Assembly: GCA_009602725.1 (NCBI GenBank)
Contig: WELB01000024.1
Location: forward strand, 55,456 to 74,246
Length of the DNA stretch: 18,791 nucleotides
Direction of reading: 5' to 3'
Source: Spirogloea muscicola
Taxonomy: Eukaryota > Streptophyta > Zygnematophyceae > Spirogloeales > Spirogloeaceae
Below, piece after piece: positions 8,386 through 18,791 of the stretch. Numbering within the stretch: position 1 is the stretch's first letter; every line of letters starts with the position of its first letter. The position numbers and the translations under genes were made by a program. The notes beneath the pieces were generated by a model. That model saw only the letters and a program-made list of their open reading frames with translations, had not been told where the DNA came from and made no database searches.

Positions 8386-8630
8386 GCAAGTTCCAAAAAT
8401 TAATCACGGCAATGACAAGCCCATCTTCCGGAAGAGGTTTACTTTGTCTCCCTTTGAGGATGAGCTTGTAGAAAAGAGATGCCAAGGATTACTTGCTATC
8501 GGCATGATAGAATCTTCCAACAGTTCATTGGCAGCACCTATTGTTCTTCCAGCGAAGAAGGACGAACACGGTAATTACACTGACCGACGCATGTGCGTGG
8601 TGACTACTGTTTGCTGAATGCAAATACCAT
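7296..8630 (-). repeat. Right arm of the 1.3-kb inverted repeat
   Basis: Reverse-complement partner of 5618-6905. Relative to the left arm it contains a few short insertions, for example around 7430-7460 and at motif IV of the DNMT. The arm ends near 8630, where the left copy stops in the RT and this one continues. Confidence 0.85.
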
Positions 8631-9203
8631 ATGCAATGCCTACCCCGGCAGAAATCTTCAACCATGTCAATTCAGCAAAGACATTCTCTCTTAGATTTGA
8701 AAAATGGGTCTATCAGATTGAAGTTGAGCCTTGCGATCGACACAAAACTGCATTCTGGGGCGTATATAAATTTTATCAATAGATCATAATGCTTCTTGGA
8801 CTGAAGAATCCACCATCTATGTTTCAGCGTGTTATGGACCAGGTGTTGAGAGGAGTTCCATACGCCAGATGTGACATAGACGATGTTTTGATATTCAGTC
8901 ATGAATTCGTTGAGCATGTAACTTATGTTGACTATGTACTTAAGCTGATACTGATCTCAGGTTTGAAGTGCCATCCGGCAAAATGCCGGTTTGCATTCTC
9001 TGAGGCTCATAATCTTGGTCATCAGATAACAGAGAATGTTCTATCTCCACAAGATAGCAGGGTGCAAGCAATCCTGTTCGTTCCTGCACCAACCATTCTA
9101 ACATTTTTGAGATCCTTTTTAGGGCTTGCCAGTATCTATCGCCGGTAAATTGAGCACTTTAGCTCTTTGGCTCGTCCTCTTGACAGTTTTCTCAAGAAGT
9201 AAA
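8386..9203 (+). pseudogene. Ty3/gypsy reverse transcriptase, degenerate
   Basis: In order on the plus strand: NDKPIFRKRFTLSPFEDELV, MIESSNSSLAAPIVLPAKKD, a 2-base frameshift at about 8592, PTPAEIFNHVNSAKTFSLRF with YQIEV and RHKTAFWG, a stop at about 8780, MLLGLKNPPSMFQRVMDQV, ARCDIDDVLIFSHEF, and FLRSFLGLASIYRR, a stop, IEHFSSLARPL. All boxes of Ty3/gypsy RT are present in the right order. Key residues are damaged: the palm SKLDL box reads SLRFE, so its aspartate is gone, and YxDD is DIDD. It is not functional. RNase H follows after a 220-base interruption. Confidence 0.9.
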
Positions 9204-9425
9204 CACAGTGAAGACAATTTCGTGTATAAGAAACAAACGTAGGCCAATTGGCCAAGTACAAAGGCAAGCACATCTAAAGATCTACATAAGCTACAGCAGA
9301 TTGACCCGCTCAATAACCACGGGTCAAAACATAAAGGTCACTTATCGATGCATGAATACTAGATGCCAGAAACGGAGCCCTTCGGCCACCAACTAGAGCT
9401 TGCCCAGCTTTCTGGTGCAAGGCAC
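9204..9425. repeat. Insertion between RT and RNase H of the gypsy remnant
   Basis: The usual short step from LARPLxxFLKK (about 9190) to the F-W-E-AF box (about 9440) is stretched by about 220 bases that match no pol sequence. The segment contains TTGGCCAAGTACAAAGGCAA GCA (9248-9270), identical to 1925-1947. It is probably a dispersed repeat that inserted into the element. Confidence 0.55.
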
Positions 9426-9905
9426 TAGCCTGAGCACAGTGGCTTTGGGGTTCAGAACAGGAAAACGCATTTTGTCAGTTGGAGCAATCACTGACAACAG
9501 CTCCTGCTTTACGTCGTCCGGATTATGCTAAAGAGTTCCAGCTGCACACAGACTGGAGTAAACTTGGCATGGGAGCTGTATTTCCACAGCAGGACGAAGA
9601 TCACCATAATCATGTCATTGCTTATGCAAGTCGTTCTGATAATGCTGCCCAACGGGATTATTTAGCTTACGGACGCGAATGTCTTGCAGCTGTCTGTGCT
9701 ATCACACATTTTAGACCGTGATTATTTGGACGACCGTTTAAGCTTATTACGGATCACCAACCTTTGATATGCTACTAACCTCTAATCATTTGATTGGCAA
9801 ACTAGCCAGATGGTCACTGCGTTTAACAGAGTATGAGTTTGAGATTGTCCATAAGCCAGGACTGCAGAATCTGGATGCAGATGCCCTCAGCCGCACCCTA
9901 CACCA
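9426..9905 (+). pseudogene. Ty3/gypsy RNase H domain, degenerate
   Basis: The plus strand gives QWLWGSEQENAFCQLEQSLT, TAPALRRPDY, FQLHTDWSKLGMGAVFPQQD (first catalytic D), HVIAYASRS, YGRECLAAVCAITHFRP (catalytic E), a stop at about 9720, LFGRPFKLITDHQPL (second D), then SLRLTEYEFEIVHKPGLQNL and DADALSR. This is the complete box order of Ty3/gypsy RNase H. At least one stop and two frameshifts (about 9770 and 9830) break it. Confidence 0.9.
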
Positions 9906-10104
9906 GCATCTGTGGACGAGCAATTTGCTTTGCTTTCAGTAGTTGTTGTGTCTGTACCGCTCAGGAGTCCTGCTTCTTATCTGGCCTGCTATGTACTCGC
10001 ACTTGCCTGTGCTATCGACGTTCCTGATCAAACCTTCTTTTCAGAAGATGTTTGGCTAGATCTTCCAATTCTACATTACATCCAGAATGGCATGTATCTA
10101 CCTA
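9906..10104. other. RNase H to integrase connector
   Basis: Open but unrecognised sequence in the position of the gypsy connector. Frames encode low-similarity residues such as WLDLPILHYIQNG near 10055. Confidence 0.4.
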
Positions 10105-10990
10105 GTCTTTCTAGCATCCAGAAGGATCGGATCAAACACCGAGCTCGGCGATATGTCTGGTACAACAATCAACTCATCCGTCCGCATCAGGAATACGGGA
10201 ACCAGGTTGTCCGTCCTCCTGCTGATCGTTTACAACTAGTCCAAGATGTCCACACAGACTATGGACGCTTTGGTGTTAAACGTACAATCAATCTTCTCAT
10301 GCCAAGATATTGGTGGCATGGTGTGACCAAAACAGTTGTACATGTTTTGTCACAATGTGAAGAGTTTGATCGTATCCGCAGTAGATTCTCAACGAATCTC
10401 CGGTAATGAATCCTCTGAGGGGCTCTTCTAGAGATGGAGTCTTGATCTGGCAGGACCAGTCCGATTGGGCAAACAGCAGCGGCCTTATGATTTGAATATG
10501 AGATATCATTTATCAAAATAAGTAGAAGTTGCTGTCGTTTCCACCAGACCTAGTAAACTCATTGCTAATGTTTTCCGCAATGTTGTACTTACTCAGTATG
10601 GGGCCCCTGCAGAAGTCCTTACAGACCGCGATAGTCAAGGGCGAATTTCAGCAGCGCTTAGATCGCAGCTATTGATCATCGTCTGACATTCAGGGATCAT
10701 CTGCAGGCTGTTGGTTTGGCAGAGCGGATGGTGCAGACGATTAAATAAAATAAAATATAAAAACTAAAAACGGGTTTGATAAAATATGTGATGAAACATG
10801 GTTTGGAACGTTGGGACCGAATTTTACCATGGTTGATTATGGGCTATCATATGACATACTAGACTTCTTTGTCCTGCTATAGTCATTATTTCTTCTGTTC
10901 GGTCGACAACCAGTCATTCCGGCTAAATCCATACTATTATTACTGACGTTGTGAACCTGGATGATCCAGTGAATTGACGGAAGGTGCTTG
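10105..10990 (+). pseudogene. Ty3/gypsy integrase, degenerate
   Basis: The zinc-binding region reads DRLQLVQDVHTDYGRFGVKR, NLLMPRYWWHGVT and VLSQCEEFDR. The family HHCC is reduced: the second H is R and the second C is F. The core follows in pieces: EVAVVSTRPSKLIANVF, QYGAPAEVLTDRDSQG (a catalytic D), YVMKHGLERWDRILPWLIMG, then YFLLFGRQPVIPA and VVNLDDPV with frame changes and stops between them. No 3' LTR is seen. Homology ends at about 10990, close to the 3' end of TPX2 on the other strand. Confidence 0.85.
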
Positions 10991-11049
10991 TATTGACATG
11001 CCTCGGGGTGCCTGTACTGGTATACCAGCCACACGTGGGGCAGGTATGA

Positions 11050-13954
<2,905 letters not shown>

Positions 13955-14023
13955 TTGGGCACCCACAAAGAAGAATGCGGCTGCTGGCGGGAGAGGGAGA
14001 GGAAGCGTGCGAGAGAAAAAGAG

Positions 14024-14128
<105 letters not shown>

Positions 14129-14140
14129 AGGGAGGGAGAA

Positions 14141-14275
14141 AGAAGGTGCTCGCCCATTGAGAAGAGGGGCTGGCAAAGCCAACCCAAAAAGAATGGACAA
14201 TGTTCAAAGCCAAAGAAAGAGGTGCTGAAAAAGGACTACACTACAAAGTGCAAGATGGTGCAGAGGGAGATGCAG
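14141..14275 (+). repeat. Long hairpin-module repeat, partner of 3423-3556
   Basis: These 135 bases are nearly identical to 3423-3556 (one substitution and one extra A). It lies just upstream of the TPX2 leader. The partner is 10.7 kb away in the repeat-rich left part. Confidence 0.9.
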
Positions 14276-14296
14276 AAAGAGAGGGGGCCAAGAGAG

Positions 14297-14377
14297 AATC
14301 GGCTGTAAACTGCCACCCAGATGCATACAGGTGTTCATGACGGAGCCAAAAACCTGGCTGGCAGTTTACAGCCGATT
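14297..14377. repeat. Foldback element: perfect 19-bp arms, 43-base loop
   Basis: AATCGGCTGTAAACTGCCA (14297-14315) is the exact reverse complement of 14359-14377. It adjoins the end of the hairpin-module repeat. No target-site duplication is obvious. It may be a tiny MITE-like element. Confidence 0.85.
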
Positions 14378-14879
14378 TTTTAATATCAGCAGCTGCTTCT
14401 TCCAAAAAGAGAGGAGGGAGAGAGACACGGAGAGAGGCGGGGGCTGTGGAGGGCGGGAGGGAGAGGAGGAGGGAGGGGGGGAACTGGGAGGGGGGGAGTG
14501 GCAGGCCAGGGTGGCCCAACGGCTGCTTACTATTCGGGGGCACGCGCGCAAATGCCCGGTGCCAAATGGACGGCTGCGATCGCAGCATCTTCATCCCAGC
14601 GGCGTCCCCGAGGGCCAGCCAGTGGGCCCCCGCGGGCGCACTCGGCCGCGGCCGTTGCCAGTTCACGAGAGTTGAAAGTTTCCAGGAGTCCAAGTCCGTC
14701 GCAGTACATACTTCATTGCTTACAATCAGACAGACTCGAACAGTGACTGCAGGTCAAGTCTGCAGCAATTGAGTCGGCGAGAGCGAACGTGGAGCAAACG
14801 TACTTGAAGCAGAAGGACCAAGGCCTTGCGCGAAGGCAAATGCAGGTTCCCTGGGACGCCGCTTAGTCAGAGTGTTAAG
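14378..14879. other. Intergenic: purine-rich tract, then mixed sequence
   Basis: 14400-14510 is GA- and G-rich on the plus strand. No gene is seen between the TALE stop codon at 14880 and the TPX2 leader. Confidence 0.55.
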
Positions 14880-14984
14880 CTAAGGAATCGCTGCAATTGA
14901 GTAGGGGCTAGCACTATCAACGCAGAGGTCGTCCACCAATGGCCTCCACAACCGAACACGAGCATTGATGAACCAGTTGTTGAC
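14880..14984 (-). CDS. TALE homeodomain exon 3 (recognition helix) with stop
   Basis: The acceptor GAGCAG precedes 14984. The exon encodes [20 protein letters not shown], then 14 more residues and TAG at 14882-14880. Confidence 0.92.
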   Translation of the reverse strand, partial: VNNWFINARVRLWRPLVDDLCVDSASPYSIAAIP

Positions 14985-17900
14985 CTGCTCATAGACCCGC
15001 CCGAAGTTGATTGCAGCTGTTTAAGTAATTTAGCCTTCAAATTCAGTATTGAAATCTACCTACATTGTGGTAGTCGACTCTATTCAGAGCCTGGCAATCA
15101 TGCACCTCTTGAAAGCACCTGTGTGTTGGTCAATCCAGTCTGAGCTGCCAAATCAAGCTTCTCCTTTTCTCCAGGATAAGGCAGCAGAAAGTTGTTGAAC
15201 AGCCACCGTCTGCAGTTAAAGAGCACCTCAAGACACGATGAATTTAAACGGAATGCTTCCTTCTTTCTGAAAACGAGAGCAGTTACTTGCATGACATGCA
15301 TACTTCATGTCGTTTCTTCGAGCAGTCGCTTACACATGGCAACCGAGGCTCTGATAGAACCATTGCCGGCCAAACACAAGGAGCACTTGCATAGAAGGAG
15401 GCTTGTAGCTTCTAAGGGGTCTGAGGCAGGAGTCGACTGTCATGACAGGATCTTCGACCTCATGGCGTACACAGCATGGCGGGGCAGGTTGAAGCGACGT
15501 CTTGAGCCTGGACTGTTTGCATAACTTGCTATCTCCACTGTGCAGTCCTGCACACGGTAACACATGCACTCTGCATGAAGCTATCCTCTCTAGTTTTAGT
15601 AAGCAAGCTTTGAGAGAGGCCTTTCGATGTAATACTCTTGAATCTCACAGAAGCACTAAAGCGAAGAACCAATGTGGCGGGGGGTGCAATGGTCCTCACC
15701 CTTCGGAACGCTTCTAGGAGCTGACAGCCGGCAACGTCAAGCATGCCCTTCAGCTTTCTGACTCCCCTTGAGATTTCCTATGTCGTCACAAGAGCAAGCA
15801 AGCCAAGTCACCTCTGTAGATACCGTGCCTGGTAGCCCAAGCATGAGATGCAATTGCTATGGAGGAGTTCATGCTTCCTGACCTGCACACTGCTTGTGTG
15901 CAGGATATTCAAAACTAGCAACACAAACAGAGAAATACCACATTCTTGTGAGCTTATTGTGTCGGAAGACAAGCCCCACATCGTCTTCATGGCCAAAACT
16001 CCTCCAATGAAGCAAGCTTGCGGTGCTATTTGCACGTACTTGGTTTGTGAAGAACGGCCAACATATGGAAGGTATGGCTGATGGCGGTGCAGGAGGTGGC
16101 TGGCACTGGCACTGCCCTTGCGCAGCACTCGTGAAGCTCGCGCATAATGCCTCCCTCTTTGCTGTCAATATAACAAGCTCCTCCTGCAGCCGTTGGTTAG
16201 AAAAGTACTACTTGGATACTGAGACTATTGACAAGCATAAGCCTAGCCTCATCTATTCTGTGAATGACATCGTTATACAAAGACATTGTGCAGTAATAAG
16301 ATACTGCTACCAACAGCATCAGATTGCACCTATGACGATGTGTGACACACGTAGTCAGCTTCTCCGGGGAGGGAAGACGTGACTCAATGGACATATTCAG
16401 GTCTTTACGGATGTCTTCAAGTCAAGAGTAGCCAAGTTGCTGGAGCAATGAACCTGGTAGGCGTTCTTGATGTTATCGAGGCTCTGCTGAATCTCCATTG
16501 GAATCTGATCAATCTGCGAGAAGTAGACCTCAATATACAATATAACATCCTTGTCAAACATTTGCCTTCACTGTCAGTGTCATGACTTGATCTCGACATG
16601 CATCAAACAGGTCACTAAGCTGATCATGTAGCAGTGTATACATGCTAAGATGGACCTGCCCCTGCAAGTTGGTCGCACAAAGCGACCAACTTTTCCTGCT
16701 CTGAATGGGCGACTGCATAGCAACACTTGCAGCTGCCATCTGCCATACTTCCAATGAGACTAGAGGATCTCAAGGAGGAAACACCAAGTAGCAGACTGCA
16801 CTGCTGCGGCAACGTGGCTGACAATGTAAGTTTGGGAGCAAGGTCAGCAAGATTGCCTGCATCTCCTGGGCATTGCCAGCAAGCTCGCTGTCACAGCGAG
16901 CTCGGTCAGCTGCCTCTGCTGAGTGGCTGTCTGACAGCATCTGGATCTAGTCAAGCCAGCCGTATGCAAAATGCATATTGCAGCTTAACTTGCCAACTGC
17001 CGTCTAGGAGAATTAAATCTAGTATTTGACTTGCAAGTTCTTATCTCAAGAAAGCGCCACATGCACATGCAGGTTGATATATGGATCAAGCAACTCAATG
17101 TCGCTTATCAACGACAAATCTGGCCAAGCAATGTGGCTAAAGTCCAAGTACTGACAGCATCAGCTTCAGAAGGTGTCAATGTGGCAGTACCTGCAGAAGC
17201 CTCAGCTCAGTATCGAGGTCCAGTGCAGTACACTCGACTTGCTTGTCACGTGGTACAGGCCTATGTTTTTGAGTTGAAGATGGCGTACTGGGGTCTACTA
17301 CCAACTCAAACTTGTTGCCAACCCTTGAAGGCCTGTCTCAGAAGCAATTTGAGCACGAACAAGCCATGGTCACAAGGCGAGTGCTCAACAGACTAGATTC
17401 TAGAGACATGCGCAGTGAGCTCAAGCAACGAACACTTGCTGGGTGCTTGGCAGACTTAGGCTTTTGAACAAATGCACAATATTCAAGTGCTCAGAGTGAG
17501 GCGGCCTGATAAGTACTCTAGTCGCTTTCGCTCAAAGCTCAAGGCCAAAGCCGTCTGAGTTGCAAAAGGAAAGGATCGCCAGCAGAGTATGCCATTTATT
17601 GCACAGCCATCTCACTTAACGTAACCTGGATCTGGCCGGCTGCACTGCAGGTGCTGGATCGGCCTGGGGGTCCTGAGCTGCGTCGTGCGCCGGCGCTTCA
17701 GGCCGGCACTGACAAAGAAGCTCTCCTCGTTGCTCTTCGTGGCATCAGCAGAAGGCGAGAAGGGGCTGCTGATAATCTGCGACGGCACGACGTGCACGTG
17801 CCCGCTGATCGATAGCAGCTGCGCGCCAGTGGGGAACTGCAGCCAGAGCTGGCCTCCAGGTAGTGGAGGCGGTGCCTTGGAGAGGGTGTCGGGAACAGAG

Positions 17901-18552
17901 CCTGCTCTCAACGGGAGCTTCAACGACGGCCTGCTGCCTTTGCCTCCTGCTGGCACCTCAACCTCGTACCTGAGGCTTGAGAGGCTGAGTGAGAGGTCGT
18001 GGCTTGAGCAGGTGATGCTGTCAGCAGTGGGGCTACAGTCGGCGTCATTACATGGGCCTGCAAAGAAGGTGCTGCTGTCTGGCCCCTGCAAATTGCACAG
18101 GAGGATGAAAGAAAGAAAATCAATGTGTGCAGACCAGCCCCAATCACTGTAGTGCTTCGGGGCGAGGGTCTACTCGCATTTTGATGAGGCAGTGAGCGCC
18201 AAGCAGTAACGGGGGCTGGCCACTTTGGTACAACTTGTAAGGGGAGGGCAGATGCATGCCGCCTGCAAAAGTCGTGTAAAGGATGCGTACGTCATCGACA
18301 TCGGTGTGCCAGGGGGCCAGTCTGGTGATGCCGGACGGCATCGCAGCCATGGGCTTGCTTGACGGTCTGTTTACAACAGCAGCTCGTATGGGAGGAGAGT
18401 CAGTGATGACTGCCCAGTTGGGGAGGGCAGCGTCGTAGCGGTCGGTTGGCCGGCGCTGCACAGGCGCTGCCTTGGTAATCCCAGGCTCAGATCGGCACGG
18501 CCCAGCCCGCCCATCTTGACTTGGAGGGTAAACGCGGGGACCCGAAACTGGG
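14880..18552 (-). CDS. BELL-class TALE homeodomain transcription factor, multi-exon gene
   Basis: TALE homeodomain proteins bind DNA in the nucleus; green-lineage BELL proteins pair with KNOX partners and start the diploid programme. The homeodomain spans three exons: 15547-15459 ([15 protein letters not shown], helix 1), 15209-15119 ([20 protein letters not shown], with the PYP insertion that defines TALE, then AQTGLTNTQ) and 14984-14880 ([20 protein letters not shown], helix 3, then stop TAG). Codons join exactly, including an Arg split as AG and [11 protein letters not shown] is BELL-like; KNOX proteins have WFINQRKRHW. Candidate upstream exons with fitting phases are 15766-15700, 16513-16454, 16940-16823, 17150-17067, 17332-17191, 18085-17626 and 18552-18174. 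I recognise no SKY/BELL domain in them, so the gene's N-terminal extent and its start codon are uncertain. Confidence 0.75.
15119..15209 (-). CDS. TALE homeodomain exon 2 (PYP loop and helix 2)
   Basis: The acceptor AACTGCAG and donor GTGCTT flank 91 bases encoding [17 protein letters not shown] and [13 protein letters not shown]. Confidence 0.92.
15459..15547 (-). CDS. TALE homeodomain exon 1 (N-terminal arm and helix 1)
   Basis: The acceptor GTGTGCAG and donor GTCGAA flank 89 bases encoding [18 protein letters not shown] plus AG, which is completed to AGA (Arg) by the next exon. The donor is a weak match, but the codon join and homeodomain alignment support it. Confidence 0.85.
15700..15766 (-). 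CDS. Candidate TALE-gene exon
   Basis: It ends on a whole codon before donor GTGAGG, in phase with the next exon at 15547. It encodes [19 protein letters not shown], helix-like. The 5' border is uncertain and the domain is not recognised. Confidence 0.5.
15767..16453 (-). other. Probably intronic; possible small exon near 15900-16030
   Basis: A minus-strand frame with [20 protein letters not shown], followed by [11 protein letters not shown] and GTCAGG, could be an exon, but it does not clearly join its neighbours in phase. Otherwise nothing is seen. Confidence 0.35.
16454..16513 (-). CDS. Candidate TALE-gene exon, 20 codons
   Basis: The acceptor CTTCTCGCAG and donor GTTCAT flank exactly 60 bases encoding [20 protein letters not shown], a helix-rich stretch starting and ending on whole codons. 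Confidence 0.6.
16572..16712 (-). CDS. Candidate TALE-gene exon region, frame unresolved
   Basis: Two overlapping frames look coding: [15 protein letters not shown] near 16690 and [20 protein letters not shown] near 16600. Either an intron separates them or only one is real. Confidence 0.45.
16823..16940 (-). CDS. Candidate TALE-gene exon, 39 codons
   Basis: The acceptor GATCCAG precedes 16940. The exon encodes [20 protein letters not shown], then [17 protein letters not shown]. It starts on a whole codon, in phase with the exon at 17150-17067. Confidence 0.6.
17067..17150 (-). CDS. Candidate TALE-gene exon, 28 codons
   Basis: The acceptor GCTGTCAG and donor GTGCAT (or GTGGCG six bases on) flank [20 protein letters not shown] and LDPYINLH, starting and ending on whole codons. 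Confidence 0.6.
17191..17332 (-). CDS. Candidate TALE-gene exon, 47 codons
   Basis: The acceptor GAGACAG and donor GTACTG flank [35 protein letters not shown] and TELRLLQ. It is well-formed coding sequence without a recognised domain. Confidence 0.6.
17626..18085 (-). CDS. Candidate large TALE-gene exon, Ser/Pro-rich
   Basis: The acceptor CAATTTGCAG precedes 18085; the exon starts on a whole codon, in phase with the exon at 18552-18174. It encodes [20 protein letters not shown] through [20 protein letters not shown] to [15 protein letters not shown]. If the donor GTTACG at 17625 is not used, the frame ends at TAA (17614-17612), with AATAAA about 15 bases further on. In that case this would be a separate short gene. 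Confidence 0.5.
18174..18552 (-). CDS. Candidate 5' exon of the TALE gene
   Basis: A strong polypyrimidine acceptor ending CTCTCTGCAG precedes 18552. One frame stays open for 126 codons to donor GTAGAC, containing [20 protein letters not shown] and [19 protein letters not shown]. The domain is not recognised. An internal ATG in another frame (about 18519) means the start codon is undecided. Confidence 0.45.
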
Positions 18553-18694
18553 CTGCAGAGAGGCGGAAGAAGAGGACAAGGTGGAGAGCAGAATGGCCTG
18601 CTTCGGGGGCTGAGGGGGAGGGGAATGTAGGATGGCGGGGAGGGAGAAGGAGTGGGGAGGAGACAGTGCGAGAGAGTAGGGGGAAAGAGAGAGC

Positions 18695-18697
<3 letters not shown>

Positions 18698-18791
<94 letters not shown>
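18698..18791. repeat. (GA)n microsatellite running off the window end
   Basis: A pure GA run of at least 90 bases. On the minus strand it is a CT tract 146 bases upstream of the first candidate TALE-gene exon. Assembly breaks are common at such runs. Confidence 0.95.

Noticed and set aside
14297-14377. Hairpin followed by a T run as a bacterial-type terminator
   Set aside because: The context is a eukaryotic nuclear genome with spliced genes; a 43-base loop is also wrong for that signal.
17031-17396. A plus-strand open frame of 121 codons
   Set aside because: It overlaps well-formed minus-strand candidate exons with splice sites and has no known motif.
17357-17438. A minus-strand exon encoding [18 protein letters not shown]
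   Set aside because: The phases fit, but the intron to the next exon would be only 24 bases, too short for a plant-type nucleus; kept out of the gene model.

Overview
This looks like nuclear DNA of a photosynthetic eukaryote of the green lineage. A streptophyte (charophyte-type) alga is the best guess, but the sequence does not settle it. The grounds are a BELL-class TALE homeodomain gene, a TPX2 spindle-protein gene of plant type, short GT-AG introns, long GA/CT microsatellites, and a Ty3/gypsy retroelement that carries a cytosine-5 DNA methyltransferase (DNMT). I see no prokaryotic operons, ribosome binding sites, CRISPR array, rRNA or tRNA.

The left part, 1 to about 5250, is a repeat graveyard. 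Four fragments of one LINE family (three on the minus strand, one on the plus strand) keep only the C-terminal part: a CCHC zinc knuckle, a restriction-like endonuclease signature, and a conserved tail. Between and inside them lies a dispersed short-hairpin module, found in at least eight copies in the window, with a (CT)40 microsatellite and a minisatellite.

The middle, about 5570 to 11000, is a rearranged and decayed Ty3/gypsy element. Two DNMT copies face each other tail to tail inside a 1.3-kb inverted repeat. A third partial piece in the spacer joins a protease-RT-like linker to an RT head. To the right, RT, RNase H and integrase follow on the plus strand, all broken by stops and frameshifts. 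The piece at 5855-7292 reads DNMT, linker, RT on one strand, which suggests that the parent element encoded the DNMT upstream of RT in the same polyprotein.

The right part, 11050 to 18791, holds two host genes, both on the minus strand and both split by introns. The first (13954 to 11050) is TPX2: it has the N-terminal Aurora-binding-like motif and, across three 3' exons, the C-terminal TPX2 domain. It is crossed by a 122-nt A run plus an N that is probably an assembly artefact. The second (about 18552 to 14880) is a BELL-type TALE homeodomain transcription factor whose homeodomain is spread over three exons that join in frame. Both genes have a long CT tract just upstream on their sense strand. 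The gypsy remnant stops within about 70 bp of the TPX2 stop codon, so transposon and host gene converge.
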